From an uncultured Oscillospiraceae bacterium (GTDB taxonomy: Bacteria > Bacillota > Clostridia > Oscillospirales > Acutalibacteraceae), in assembly GCA_900541975.1 (NCBI GenBank), contig UQLR01000012.1, positions 1-64,000 on the forward strand: a DNA stretch of 64,000 bases, in the 5' to 3' direction. The position numbers were made by a program, and so were the translations under genes. Below, in pieces: positions 35,801 through 45,106 of the stretch; the first letter of the stretch is position 1, and the number at the start of each line of letters is the position of its first letter. The notes beneath the pieces are model-generated. The model was not told the DNA's origin and did not search any database. It saw nothing but the letters and a program-made list of their open reading frames with translations.

Positions 35801-38800
35801 AGGCTTCTATCACTGCTGCTTCTTTTTCACCAAGCATTGAGATTTTACGTATTCTCTGATGCGGGTCGGCAATTATTTTTTCTACGACAACTGCAATTGC
35901 ATTTGCAAACGCGGCCATCAGATTTTTGCTGTACAGCGCATCATTATACAAAACGTTTATACTTTCCTGCCCATTATTCTTTTCAATATAAACGGCCGTT
36001 TTAAATTTAGCTCTTCTCTCTCCGATGGCGTCCTTTTCAATTTTTTGATGATCTATATAAAGATCTTCGGAAACTCCAAGCTGATATGCATACAGAATGT
36101 TTGGCGCATAATTGAATTTACGGCAAACATCCGCGTAAGGATAAATTTCATTTGAAACCGCGTCCATCAGAAGCTTCTTTGCAGCTTCAACAAGTTCCAA
36201 AGCGGTAATATCCCCTATTTCAAGCCCAATTGGCAATGTTTTTACAAACATACCAAAACAGTTGCGGAGCTTCATATCTGTCCGCCCATTGCTTATTGTG
36301 TTAATGTAGGCATTGCGGCTGTTTGTAAACCTCGACACAACATAAAGCATGGAAGCAAGGAAGAGGTGTGCCGGCGTAACACCAATTTCATTGCAAAATT
36401 TTGAAATGTGGTGCATATCAAAAGGAACAGAGAATATGACCGGCCTTCCGTTTTCGGGCAGGCCTCCCAAATCCGGGGTAATTTTATCGGCACTTTCGCA
36501 CTTTGAAAGCATATCCGAAATATAAGTTTCAGCCGCCTTAAAAGCTGCACTCGACCTGTTTTCTGCTTCATCACGCACATAGTCGAAATAATCGTAGGTT
36601 TCACTTTCTATCTCTTTTCCCTCGTAAGCATCCTTTACAGCTTCTGCAAATAAACCGAAGGAAGCGCCGTCAAAAATAATATGGTGAAATTCGGCAAACA
36701 AATAAACGGCTTTTTCTGTTTCGATAACCTCCGCTTTAAAAAGCTGCGTATTCATCAACTTGTAAGGTTTTACAAAATCCGCCTTGTATTTTTCAATCGC
36801 ACTTTCACGCATCTTTTTGACGGGTACGGTGAAATCGCCTGCATGCCGTTTGATTTGTACAACATCGTCATTTTTCACACCGATGCGTGTAAAAATATAT
36901 GGATGCGCGGACAGCACGTCGGTTACAGCCTTGGCAAGTTTTTCTGCACAGAAAGAAGCAGGAAACTCATAGTAAAAAGGAATATTGTAAAAGGTATCAT
37001 ACGGATGCTTCATACACTCTGAATATACGCCGTATTGGGTATAAGAAAGAGGCGCATATTCTTTTTTTGGGGGGGCTGCGGACATGCCGCCTCCGGAGTT
37101 TTTTTGTACAGCAAGAAGATTTTGCGCAATTTCAGATTCAAGCCATAACACAGAACATCCCTTCATCAGTGTTTGAATTTCTGCGTTGTACCCGAACGCC
37201 TTATTAAGCTCTACGGCAAGCTTGATTACAGTAAGAGACGTCATACCGCAATGCATAAGGTCTGCGGAAACGTTTATTTCCCTTGTACCAATAATTTTTT
37301 CTATAATATCCAATATTTTTTCCTGGAGCAAAGTCAGCGGATACCCTGTCTTCTCCGCAGTCGCTTCAACTGCTGCAGGCTGCATTTCCGGCAGTTTTCT
37401 TCTGTCGACTTTTCCATTTACATTAAGGGGAATGCTGTCAAGCTGCATAATCGCTTCAGGCACCATAAAAGGCGGTTTCTTTTCTGCGATAAAGCGTTTG
37501 AGGCTGTTAATGTCAACCGTGCTGTCTGAAACAACATATGCAGCTATGTACTTTCCACCCGCCGGCTTATCTTTGGCAACAACGGTTGCATCCTGAATGC
37601 CGTCAAACTCCCGGATAACCGCCTCAACCTCAGTCAGTTCAATTCGGTAGCCGCGGATTTTGACCATTCCGTCACGTCTGCCTACATAGGCTAAATTCCC
37701 GTCGTTCATAAACCTAACAATATCGCCTGTATGGTAAAGAACATTATATCTTTTATGATGTTCAAAAGGATTTTTTACATATACCTTTTCTGTCTGTTCA
37801 GGACGATTCAAATAACCGCGGGATACAAGATCGCCCGCAACGCACAACTCGCCTACTGCTCCTGCAGGCAGCATTCTAAGCTGTTTGTCAACAACATACA
37901 GATGCGTGTTGTCAACAGCTTTTCCGACGGGAACCGGGTCATAATATTTGTCCACAGGAAACGCGGTGGTTATAATGGTACATTCGGTCGGGCCGTAAAG
38001 ATTAAAAAACTTCACACCTTCCACTGGCGTAAAAGGCACTAATTTTTCTCCGCCTGCACCTATAATTTTAAGCGCAATATTCTCTATGGAAGTCATAAAC
38101 GCCCTGCCAACCTGCGTTGTCATAAACATTTTGTCAATACCGTGTTTTGCACAGTAATCATTTATCCACACCAAGTCCAGGCGCTTTTCTTCAGGAATAA
38201 TATACTCTGTTGCGCCAGCAGACAAATATGGATAAATGTCTATCATATGGGCGTCAAAACCATAGCTTGCGTATGCCGCCGTGGCGCTTTCATTGGTAAT
38301 TTCAAAAATTTTATGTCCCCAATGAATAAAGTTCGTTATATTGCGGTGGTTAAGCATACACCCCTTCGGCACGCCTGTAGAACCCGATGTATAAAGCAGG
38401 ACAAACAAATCTTCCGGAGCCGGGCTTGGCAACGCAATATTGCAGGCAGGAAGACTTGCAATCTCACTGATCTTCAGAATTTCCCCCTTAAAATCAGGGA
38501 CAAGATGCAGCAGTTTTTCATCTGCAAGCATGATTTTCGCATTTGCATCCTTTATCATAAACTGCAACCGTTCTGACGGATGCGTAGGATCAAGCGGTTC
38601 ATACGCTGCACCCGACTTCAATACGCCGATAGCGCAGATTGTCATATACTCACAGCGCTCTACAAGCACAGGAACAGCGTCTTCCGTGCCGTAGCCCTTG
38701 TCACGAAGATATTTCGCAATCTTGTCTGTTATTTCATCAAGCTCTTTATACGTGTAGCGGTTCTCTTTGAACACCAGTGCTGTTTTGTCGGGCCGAAGCT

Positions 38801-41800
38801 TTACCTGCTCATGAAATAAATCTATAAACCCAATACTGAAATCGCAGTTGGTTTCTGTCTGACGATTTATTTCAAAAATTTTCTCCCTGCTGCGCGGGGA
38901 TACAAGATCCATTTCAGAAAGCTTTGATTTTTTCATCATTTCACGAATGATCAGCACAAACATATCGGCAAAAGATTGGATGGTTTCCTGCTCATATAGA
39001 TCGCTGCGATATTGAAATTCTATTTCAAATCCGCCGTGGCTTTTAAAGACCATAATGGAAAGGAGCGCTTGCGCACTGTTAACAGGAATACTTTCCATAT
39101 CAAGCGTTTCTCCCGCAAGTTCAAAGCTGTTGAAGGTGTCGGACTGATATACAAACATAATATCCGTATCCAGCCCGTATTTTGTGGCGAGTTTTACAAA
39201 GGGGTAGCAGTCATTTTTGATGGAGGCGCGAAGGTTATTTTCCACAGACACAAGGTAATCGGCTACGGCGGCGTTTTCGTCAAACTTTGTGTATACAGGC
39301 AGTGTACGCACCATCATACCAATCGTGTTTTTCATACGTCCATCATGCCGCCCGTGGTTTACGGTGCACACAACGGTCTCATCCTGTCCTGTAAATTTCG
39401 CCACCGCGTATTCACAAGCCCCCAAAAAGAGCGTATTTTCCGTGATACCTTTTGCTTTTACAAAGCTGCTCACATTTTCATTTGACAAATCATGAGAGAG
39501 AAATCTTGTAAATCTCTTACACGGCTTGTTTTCAACCGTTTTGTCCTCCTGAAAATCTGCAATCAGTTTGGAACTGACCTCCAGGCCGTTAAAGATGTTA
39601 TCAAAATATCCCTCCGCTTTACTGTATTTTTCTGTTTCTTCAAGCCTTTGCTCATAAAGCGAAAGTGCAAATTGTCCAAAGCGTTCTTTTTCAATTTTTT
39701 GCCCGTTATATGCCAAAGAAATTTCATTGCAAATGACGGCTGCCGAAGTGCCGTCAAAAGCAATATGATGAAAATCCATTGCAAAACAATAGGCCGTTTC
39801 CGTTTCAAAGATGACAAAACGAAACAGCTGATCGCTTGTAAGATCAAAGGGTTGCACAAAAGCCTTTTTTGCACTGGCAAGCTCTGTGTCTTTGGTTGCA
39901 ATAACCGGAATATCCACTGTTATAGCGCGCCTGCGCATCATTGGCGTACCTGTAGCGGTATCAATCACAAAACAAAAGGCCTCGTGATTTTTCACCGCCT
40001 TTTCAACAGAGGAAATAAGGGTGCGAATATTGATTTTCGAGGTTTTGCTAAAAGTATAGCAGCAGGGCGTATTGTACATGGTTCCCTGGGGATTTCTGAT
40101 GCAGGCAAGATAAACGCCCATCTGGCTTGGCGTTAACGGATACAGCTCCTGCGCAATATCCGCACAACCGGCAATCAGATCTTCATCTGCATTTACCAGA
40201 TTTTCTGAAATATGCCTGGGTGTTTTATATTCAAAGATCATATCGGTTGAAAGCCCTGCCATTTCACATGCATTCTGGAGCATCATAACCTTGATCGAAT
40301 CACCGCCAAGATCAAAGAAGCTGTCGTTTATCCCAACCCTGCCGCAGTGTAAAACCTCCTCAAATTTTTCACAGAGCAGTTTTTCTGTTGCATTTTGGGG
40401 CGCAACATATTCTGCTTTATACACGGAAGCATCCGGTTTTTCCAGTGCAAGCCTGTTGATTTTTCCGTTTGCATTAAGGGGAAATTCCGCAAGCTTTACA
40501 AAGAACAGCGGAATCATATAATCAGGCAAAGCTGTGCGCAGATGGCTTTTAATGGTCTCAACCGTTACGCTTTCGCCTTTAAAATATTCCACAAGGTAGT
40601 TCTGGCCATATTCGTTTACAAAAGACTTTACGACCGCTCTTTCAACACCGCTTATGTTCTGTGAGCAAACCTCAATTTCGCCAACCTCTACCCTCTGGCC
40701 ATTAATTTTAACCATCCAGTCCTTTCGGTTGACATATACAATATTACCGTCGTCCAAACGTTTAACGATATCGTTTGTATGAAACAAAATTTTGTCAGCG
40801 TTGCACGTTGCATACGGGTTGGGCTGATATGCCTTTGCAGTCTGATCCGGAAGATTCAGGTATCCGTCTGAAATAGCCCCGGCAACGCAAAGCTCGCCCT
40901 CCTCTCCATCTTTGACAGGTTGGCCGTTTTCATCCAGGATATAAACGCTTATACCGCTTACGGGCTTGCCTATCGGTGTATTACCATAGTTTTTGTCAAC
41001 CGTAAAGGCAAGCGCGAGCAGAGTTTCGCTTGCACCGTAAATGTTGATAATTTTATATGCATCGCTGTATTGGTTGCAGAGCCTTTCTCCAACGGTTTTT
41101 ACCGTTTTTAAAGTTTTGCTCTTGTTTTTGTAAACCTTAAGCTGGCCGGGATTGATATATGCGTTTGTAATGCCGTATTTTTCCATTGCGTTTTCAAGGA
41201 AACGAACGTCTTTTCTTTCTTCATCGTTAAGCATAACAATAGTTGCGCCGGCAAGCAGCGGAATATAGTTTTCCGGTACAGATACGGAAAAGCTATGCGT
41301 GATGGTGCTAAGACAAACATCCTGATCGGTGGTCTGCTCAATTTCAAGCTGTCTTACCAAGCTGTGATAAAGGGATTTCTGTGAATGAATGATCCCCTTG
41401 GGGTTGCCGGTAGAGCCGGACGTATAAATTACAAAGCCCCTGTCCGTACCGCAAAGCTCTGCAATTTCTTCATAAGGCGCGTTATTTTTACATGCAGCAA
41501 CAAAATCTTCGTCAATTACAATGCTGCTTGCACAATCTTTTTTTATGTACGCAACCCTGTCCCTGGGATAATCTGTAATCAGCGGGGTAAATGCGCAGCC
41601 GGCCTTCATAATTCCAATTTCGGCCGCTATGTACTCGGTGCATCTTGGCATAAGCACAGGAATAATATCGCCCTTTTTGCACCCCTTTTCTATAATTCCC
41701 CTGGCAATTTTCCCACTCAATTCATCAAGTTGCCTATAGGTAGTGATGCGTCTTCCACTGCGATCAATCAAAGCTGCTTTGTCTGCATACCTTGAAAAGG

Positions 41801-41831
41801 AATCCTTTAAACGGTTTATTAATATTTGCAT
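32841..41831 (-). CDS. Three-module nonribosomal peptide synthetase with terminal reductase
   Basis: 2996 residues, domain order A1-T1-C1-A2-T2-C2-A3-T3-reductase. A1 about 1-475, T1 Ser near 512 (GGDSIKV); C1 about 563-985 with HHIAFDG (688-694); A2 about 1005-1480, T2 Ser near 1532 (GMTSLTV); C2 about 1590-2000 with HHIIFDG (1716-1722); A3 about 2025-2505, T3 Ser near 2553 (GGTSLNV); reductase about 2628-2996 with TGAVGFLG and YTNAK. There is no starter C domain, no epimerase and no thioesterase. A1 has Ser at the position of the conserved Asp235 (FSVSV), whereas A2 and A3 keep Asp (FDAHM, FDMSL). By-eye pocket codes for A2 and A3 match nothing I recognise. The product is expected to be a tripeptide-like or acyl-dipeptide aldehyde or alcohol, possibly cyclising to an imine. 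GGGGTGAG precedes ATG 41831; the MATE gene ends 21 bases upstream. Confidence 0.93.
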   Translation of the reverse strand: MQILINRLKDSFSRYADKAALIDRSGRRITTYRQLDELSGKIARGIIEKGCKKGDIIPVLMPRCTEYIAAEIGIMKAGCAFTPLITDYPRDRVAYIKKDCASSIVIDEDFVAACKNNAPYEEIAELCGTDRGFVIYTSGSTGNPKGIIHSQKSLYHSLVRQLEIEQTTDQDVCLSTITHSFSVSVPENYIPLLAGATIVMLNDEERKDVRFLENAMEKYGITNAYINPGQLKVYKNKSKTLKTVKTVGERLCNQYSDAYKIINIYGASETLLALAFTVDKNYGNTPIGKPVSGISVYILDENGQPVKDGEEGELCVAGAISDGYLNLPDQTAKAYQPNPYATCNADKILFHTNDIVKRLDDGNIVYVNRKDWMVKINGQRVEVGEIEVCSQNISGVERAVVKSFVNEYGQNYLVEYFKGESVTVETIKSHLRTALPDYMIPLFFVKLAEFPLNANGKINRLALEKPDASVYKAEYVAPQNATEKLLCEKFEEVLHCGRVGINDSFFDLGGDSIKVMMLQNACEMAGLSTDMIFEYKTPRHISENLVNADEDLIAGCADIAQELYPLTPSQMGVYLACIRNPQGTMYNTPCCYTFSKTSKINIRTLISSVEKAVKNHEAFCFVIDTATGTPMMRRRAITVDIPVIATKDTELASAKKAFVQPFDLTSDQLFRFVIFETETAYCFAMDFHHIAFDGTSAAVICNEISLAYNGQKIEKERFGQFALSLYEQRLEETEKYSKAEGYFDNIFNGLEVSSKLIADFQEDKTVENKPCKRFTRFLSHDLSNENVSSFVKAKGITENTLFLGACEYAVAKFTGQDETVVCTVNHGRHDGRMKNTIGMMVRTLPVYTKFDENAAVADYLVSVENNLRASIKNDCYPFVKLATKYGLDTDIMFVYQSDTFNSFELAGETLDMESIPVNSAQALLSIMVFKSHGGFEIEFQYRSDLYEQETIQSFADMFVLIIREMMKKSKLSEMDLVSPRSREKIFEINRQTETNCDFSIGFIDLFHEQVKLRPDKTALVFKENRYTYKELDEITDKIAKYLRDKGYGTEDAVPVLVERCEYMTICAIGVLKSGAAYEPLDPTHPSERLQFMIKDANAKIMLADEKLLHLVPDFKGEILKISEIASLPACNIALPSPAPEDLFVLLYTSGSTGVPKGCMLNHRNITNFIHWGHKIFEITNESATAAYASYGFDAHMIDIYPYLSAGATEYIIPEEKRLDLVWINDYCAKHGIDKMFMTTQVGRAFMTSIENIALKIIGAGGEKLVPFTPVEGVKFFNLYGPTECTIITTAFPVDKYYDPVPVGKAVDNTHLYVVDKQLRMLPAGAVGELCVAGDLVSRGYLNRPEQTEKVYVKNPFEHHKRYNVLYHTGDIVRFMNDGNLAYVGRRDGMVKIRGYRIELTEVEAVIREFDGIQDATVVAKDKPAGGKYIAAYVVSDSTVDINSLKRFIAEKKPPFMVPEAIMQLDSIPLNVNGKVDRRKLPEMQPAAVEATAEKTGYPLTLLQEKILDIIEKIIGTREINVSADLMHCGMTSLTVIKLAVELNKAFGYNAEIQTLMKGCSVLWLESEIAQNLLAVQKNSGGGMSAAPPKKEYAPLSYTQYGVYSECMKHPYDTFYNIPFYYEFPASFCAEKLAKAVTDVLSAHPYIFTRIGVKNDDVVQIKRHAGDFTVPVKKMRESAIEKYKADFVKPYKLMNTQLFKAEVIETEKAVYLFAEFHHIIFDGASFGLFAEAVKDAYEGKEIESETYDYFDYVRDEAENRSSAAFKAAETYISDMLSKCESADKITPDLGGLPENGRPVIFSVPFDMHHISKFCNEIGVTPAHLFLASMLYVVSRFTNSRNAYINTISNGRTDMKLRNCFGMFVKTLPIGLEIGDITALELVEAAKKLLMDAVSNEIYPYADVCRKFNYAPNILYAYQLGVSEDLYIDHQKIEKDAIGERRAKFKTAVYIEKNNGQESINVLYNDALYSKNLMAAFANAIAVVVEKIIADPHQRIRKISMLGEKEAAVIEAFSQTEFKEPEIKLLHALFEKQAALHPDTTALVACDGRFTYSQLDKRANNIANNLIAKGIKNGARVVILLKRTSGFFAALFGILKAGCAFIPICPEYPQERIESIIEDSGAELVITFDKLLKRYDKAVDIKELEKGQNHAKPVVAISPEDLAYLIYTSGSTGKPKGVMLRHIGIANYLTDAEQNIQIRYVTENCKCYGSITTISFDMSLKETAGALCNGLTLAFASDEQAVNPAALARFFKENHVDAFNATPSRLLLYMELPEFAEAMKNCRVILSGGEKYPDKLLQVLRKETDAKIINTYGPTEITVSSNAKELTYASEISVGKPLLNYKEYIVDLDGNKLPVGVVGELLIGGPGVALGYNKLPEQTEKAFIRYESRRFYRSGDYAKWTDNGDVVILGRKDNQVKLRGLRIELGEIEKCLTNIAGIRSAVVVIKKLGNEDGICAYYTAEKKMDVHALKAEMQKTLTEYMIPASFNQLEEFPLTPNGKVNVQALCEPVLMDKADRRTEKPTTAIEKQFCRIFSEILDVAEVSATDNFFDLGGTSLNVTRVVIAASKHHYSITYGDVFENPTPRMLAKLAGGSQESGDSFDDFANYDYTAIHKVLEKNTLASFLNGERQTIGDVFLTGAVGFLGIHILYALLKNHSGKVYCLLRSKKDESALDRMKSIFFYYFEINIIEEYGDRVEIMEGDITDKSTFENLKGIRADTFINCAANVKHFSKGTDIEDVNYHGVQNILAFCKATGIRLIHVSTMSVGGMFVDKPGEVTHLKENLLYYGQVQGSKYTNAKFLAEREILENVAQGMNAKIMRVGTLAARESDGEYQINFTTNSFMGRLKSTFLIGCYPYEAMDMPFELSPIDYVAKAILLLAQAPRECTVFHPYNNHSLIMSDLYAEMNRAGLNVHPVENSAYAEAVNLAKEDPEKAKVLSSFIAYQNIAHGRKTYEVAKSNLLTMQVLYRMHFRWPVTSVGYMKRFLLNLQGLGYFEGKS

Positions 41832-41852
41832 TTTCTCACCCCATCATTTCGA

Positions 41853-43571
41853 TTAAACGACTATTTTCATCTGATTCATGCCCAAAACGCGGGTATAATC
41901 AAAGCTTTTGCATATAGTATGATTGATTTCTTCTGTTTTTATTTCATAACCGTTGCTTCTTAATAAAACAATATAGTCATTTTTTTCACGATTCACTCTT
42001 ATATCTGTTTCAACCAGCCTGCCTCTTTTTGCTCCCAACGCTTTTACAAAAGCAAGAACCTCTTTTGTTGCCAAAATAATTTTTTCCTTCGTCTGGTAAT
42101 CTACAGCCGCAAGCTTTTCTGCCATATAAGACTCGATCTCTCCGTTGGGGAAAGCAGAATTTACCGAGAAAGACAAAACCTCATTTTCATCGTTGTTTTC
42201 AATCAGATAGATATTTTTATATCTGCCGTTTGACCTTTTAACCATAACAAATACCATAACGGCTATAAAAAGCAAAGTTCCATACTGTGCCGCCACAAGC
42301 GTAAGCCAAATCCCTGTAATACCGAAAATCTCACTTAACACATATGCACAAGGAACAATGATGGCGATACCGTTTACAATGGAAATGGTAAGCGATAGAA
42401 ACTTTTTCTTTGTTGCCATAAAGTAGTACATCAACAGAAAGGAAAGTGCAAGACCTGGAAATGACAGAGAGCTTATCCGCAAAGCCGGAACGGCAAACAA
42501 CATTTCCTGCGCCGTCTTGTCGCCAAACATCTGTGCAACAAATTCCGGCATGCCTTCAATTATAAGCATGATCGCTACGCTTGCAGTCAACAAAATCAGC
42601 ACGGCTTTTTTAAAAGCATACTGGATGCCGGTAAAATCCTTTTCCCCAAGCAGCACACTTACGATTGGTATCATTGTCTGAGAAGCGCCCGTTACAAATG
42701 CAGATACAAATATCTGACACATGGAAATTACAGACATTGCAACCATACCGTTTTTTCCCGCCTCGTTTTGAACCATACTGTTCAGATAAAACATTTTAAC
42801 CGTAATCAGCAGTGTTCCAAGCGCACCTGAAACACCTGTTGCAAACAGCAGCCCCAGCTTTACAAAGAATTCTTTTATATTTTGAAAAACAGAAAAATCA
42901 AAATGAAGCGTATTTCTTCTATCTTTAAAATGTGTAAGCATAACAAAAAACGCAATTATGTTCCCAATTACTGTAGCAATGGAAGAACCGATAATCCCCA
43001 TACGAAACGGCCCCATAAGCACAATATCCATAACAAGGTTTACTGCATTGGAAAGAATAATCAGATTTGAGGCAAAGTTTGGCCTGCCGTCGCTTCTTAT
43101 GCAATGCACCGCGCTTGGCAATAATAAGGAAAAAGGAGTTCCGGCGATTACGGGTATGTAATACAGGAGCAGCTCGTTTTTAAGTTCAGGAATGGAAGTA
43201 AAAATGGACGCGATTGGATCAAGCAATAAAAACTGCACGGTCATAAGAACTGCGCTGAGAAATAAAAGCGCGATAAACGCAACTGTAAACGTTTTGTCGG
43301 CGCTGGCCTTATCGTTTTTTCCTTTCGCATAGGAAATGATTGTAGATGCGCCCAGGCCAAATAATATCGTCATAGAAAAGTAAAACTGTATAACAGGCGA
43401 AAGTAAATTGATCGCTGCCATGGATGTACTTCCCACCATATGCCCTACCAATATAGAATCCACCATAACAGCAATATTATTTGCCATTGCAGTAAGTACC
43501 GTAGGTATAAAATATTCAAGATATTTTTTATTAATAATATTTCCGTTTCTTTTCAAAGCATGCTCAGACAT
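41853..43571 (-). CDS. MATE-family exporter with C-terminal RsbW-like domain
   Basis: 572 residues from ATG 43571; a TTG at 43604 is an alternative without a good site. Residues about 15-440 form a twelve-helix MATE transporter (Na+ or H+ antiporter of organic cations and peptides). After the last helix the protein continues with about 120 hydrophilic residues (LSFSVNSAFPNGEIESYMAEKL ... KEKIILATKEVLAFVKAL ... YDYIVLLRSNGYE). This region resembles an RsbW/SpoIIAB ATPase fold in strand order, but the expected Asn of the N-box and the DxGxG box are not evident, so it may not bind ATP. It is the first gene of the operon with NRPS and STAS and probably exports the NRPS product. The C-terminal call is moderate confidence. 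Confidence 0.82.
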   Translation of the reverse strand: MSEHALKRNGNIINKKYLEYFIPTVLTAMANNIAVMVDSILVGHMVGSTSMAAINLLSPVIQFYFSMTILFGLGASTIISYAKGKNDKASADKTFTVAFIALLFLSAVLMTVQFLLLDPIASIFTSIPELKNELLLYYIPVIAGTPFSLLLPSAVHCIRSDGRPNFASNLIILSNAVNLVMDIVLMGPFRMGIIGSSIATVIGNIIAFFVMLTHFKDRRNTLHFDFSVFQNIKEFFVKLGLLFATGVSGALGTLLITVKMFYLNSMVQNEAGKNGMVAMSVISMCQIFVSAFVTGASQTMIPIVSVLLGEKDFTGIQYAFKKAVLILLTASVAIMLIIEGMPEFVAQMFGDKTAQEMLFAVPALRISSLSFPGLALSFLLMYYFMATKKKFLSLTISIVNGIAIIVPCAYVLSEIFGITGIWLTLVAAQYGTLLFIAVMVFVMVKRSNGRYKNIYLIENNDENEVLSFSVNSAFPNGEIESYMAEKLAAVDYQTKEKIILATKEVLAFVKALGAKRGRLVETDIRVNREKNDYIVLLRSNGYEIKTEEINHTICKSFDYTRVLGMNQMKIVV

Positions 43572-43955
43572 TCTTTCAATACCCCGTTTGCTCCATTTGT
43601 ACAATTTATAAAATCATTATACATTTCATACATTCAGCAGTATTACTTCACCCACGTATAAATTCACTGCGCATTGAACACATAAACGCAATAAAAATTC
43701 AGGTGTAAATCTTCTGCTTTCTTTTACAGCGTTTTGGCAGCACAATTTTCTGGCCGTGTTCCAAGAAAATCTTTTTTTACAAATCGTGCAGTTCAAATAC
43801 TGCCCGCTGCAGCATTGCCAAAATTTGAAACAGCCAATTTGCAGCAACTACACACAAAACTTTATGTTTATAATAGCATACTGTATTTTTTAAATCTACA
43901 GTTCGTTACAAACAAGCTAAAAAAGGCGCAAACGGTATACAAAAATGCACATCGT
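43572..43955. other. Gene-free leader of the MATE-NRPS operon
   Basis: About 380 bases without a convincing frame. A 73-codon Cys-rich minus-strand frame (43626-43847, TTG start) has no ribosome site and an unnatural composition. TATTATAAAC (minus strand, near 43869-43878) is a possible -10 but lacks a clear -35. The leader of MATE is therefore long and may carry regulation that I cannot identify. Confidence 0.5.
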
Positions 43956-44393
43956 TTACGCTACTTTTTCTGTGCTCCAGCCCCGCCATTGCGCATTGTA
44001 GCCTGTAGGCACCCTATCGCTTTCGCCGCCTAGCTTTAACGACTGCCACACTTTTTCATCTAAGGCGCCATAAAGATTTTTTTCTGTTTCACTTTTCAAA
44101 TAGGCATTCAGGCTGCTTACAATTCCTTCCATGTAAAATGCATCGTAGTCGCAAAATTCCGCACTGTCGTCAATATTTGCCATTGCAATAATGTCCGCCT
44201 GTTCCGCATTGGCTTGCATTTTTTGCACAGCCTCCTGATATTTTTTACTGTAGGATGTAACATCGCGTTTTTTCTCTGTTGCCGCCATCGATCTTTCAAG
44301 CATAACCACTTTACCGTCTGCATTTACAGGATTGCATCCGGCTAAAAAAAGAGCAACGATCAACAAGATCATCAAACAGGCCGCGCTTTTCAA
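43956..44393 (-). CDS. Small lipoprotein, unknown function
   Basis: 145 residues from TTG 44393 (alternative ATG eight codons in). The signal peptide ends in the lipobox LAGCNPV (Cys near residue 20), so a membrane-anchored extracellular protein is likely. The mature part is charged and helical (SKKYQEAVQKMQANAEQADIIAMANIDDS ...), without a recognisable domain. The ribosome site (AGAAAAAAG) is weak. It lies upstream of the MATE gene on the same strand, but a 380-base gap makes cotranscription unlikely. Confidence 0.6.
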   Translation of the reverse strand: MKSAACLMILLIVALFLAGCNPVNADGKVVMLERSMAATEKKRDVTSYSKKYQEAVQKMQANAEQADIIAMANIDDSAEFCDYDAFYMEGIVSSLNAYLKSETEKNLYGALDEKVWQSLKLGGESDRVPTGYNAQWRGWSTEKVA

Positions 44394-45106
44394 CTTTTTT
44401 CTATCCGTTTTTTACAATTTATATACCTTCTGATTCTTTATCGTTTATTTTTCACAGAAATATATAAACATAATGACGATTTACAAATATAAAATCAACT
44501 GTTCTGTGATAACTGGCTATTTTTTGTTATAATTTGTTTTTTATTAAATTTTTCAATCTATTCATGCATAAATTGAGAATATAAAAAACTCTTTTTGGCT
44601 CACCTATTATACTGTTCGTTTTTCAACGGCATACGGTTTTTTCTCGCATTTTGCCATACAATAATCAGGGACAATACAACGTTTTATAGAAATTTGCGGT
44701 TTTCAGGGTCGGGTGTTCTTTTAAAAAAAGAGGTATGCATACACTTTTGTACGGGCCTTTGTTCATACTGTCTTTTCGCCATTTTCCACCCCGCTTTCTA
44801 TGGTAGCATAGTTATGTTTTGCCATGCGTAAAAATGCCACCATTCAATGCAACAAACAATTTGCAGAATTTATGCCCATTATAAAAAACTTTTGTAGGAT
44901 ACAACTAAATATTAACTAAATTCTTTGTAATTTAAATTTGTAAATCTATTGAAATTACACTTAAAAATTGCTATTATATTCTAGAGGGATTGTTATATAT
45001 TGGCAATTTTATGCAAAAATTTGCTTTTGTGCAATATTTTGTCGAGCATGGTTACATCTGCTTATGCTTGTAATTTATGATAGCAAATGCGGAAGGAGAA
45101 CGGATA
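44394..45106. other. Gene-free stretch upstream of glgB
   Basis: About 710 bases, AT-rich, with no credible frame; the 78-codon plus-strand frame at 44595-44831 has no ribosome site. It holds the glgB promoter at its right end and otherwise no repeat or RNA fold that I can recognise. Confidence 0.6.
44949..44977 (+). promoter_or_regulatory. Sigma-A promoter of the glycogen operon
   Basis: TTGAAA (44949-44954), 17-base spacer, TATTAT (44972-44977). The leader to glgB would be about 120 bases. Confidence 0.7.

Noticed and set aside
43626..43847. 73-codon Cys-rich frame in the MATE leader as a possible peptide precursor
   Set aside because: TTG start without a ribosome site, no leader-core pattern and no maturation genes nearby.
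44595..44831. 78-codon plus-strand frame upstream of glgB
   Set aside because: No ribosome site and no family-like composition.
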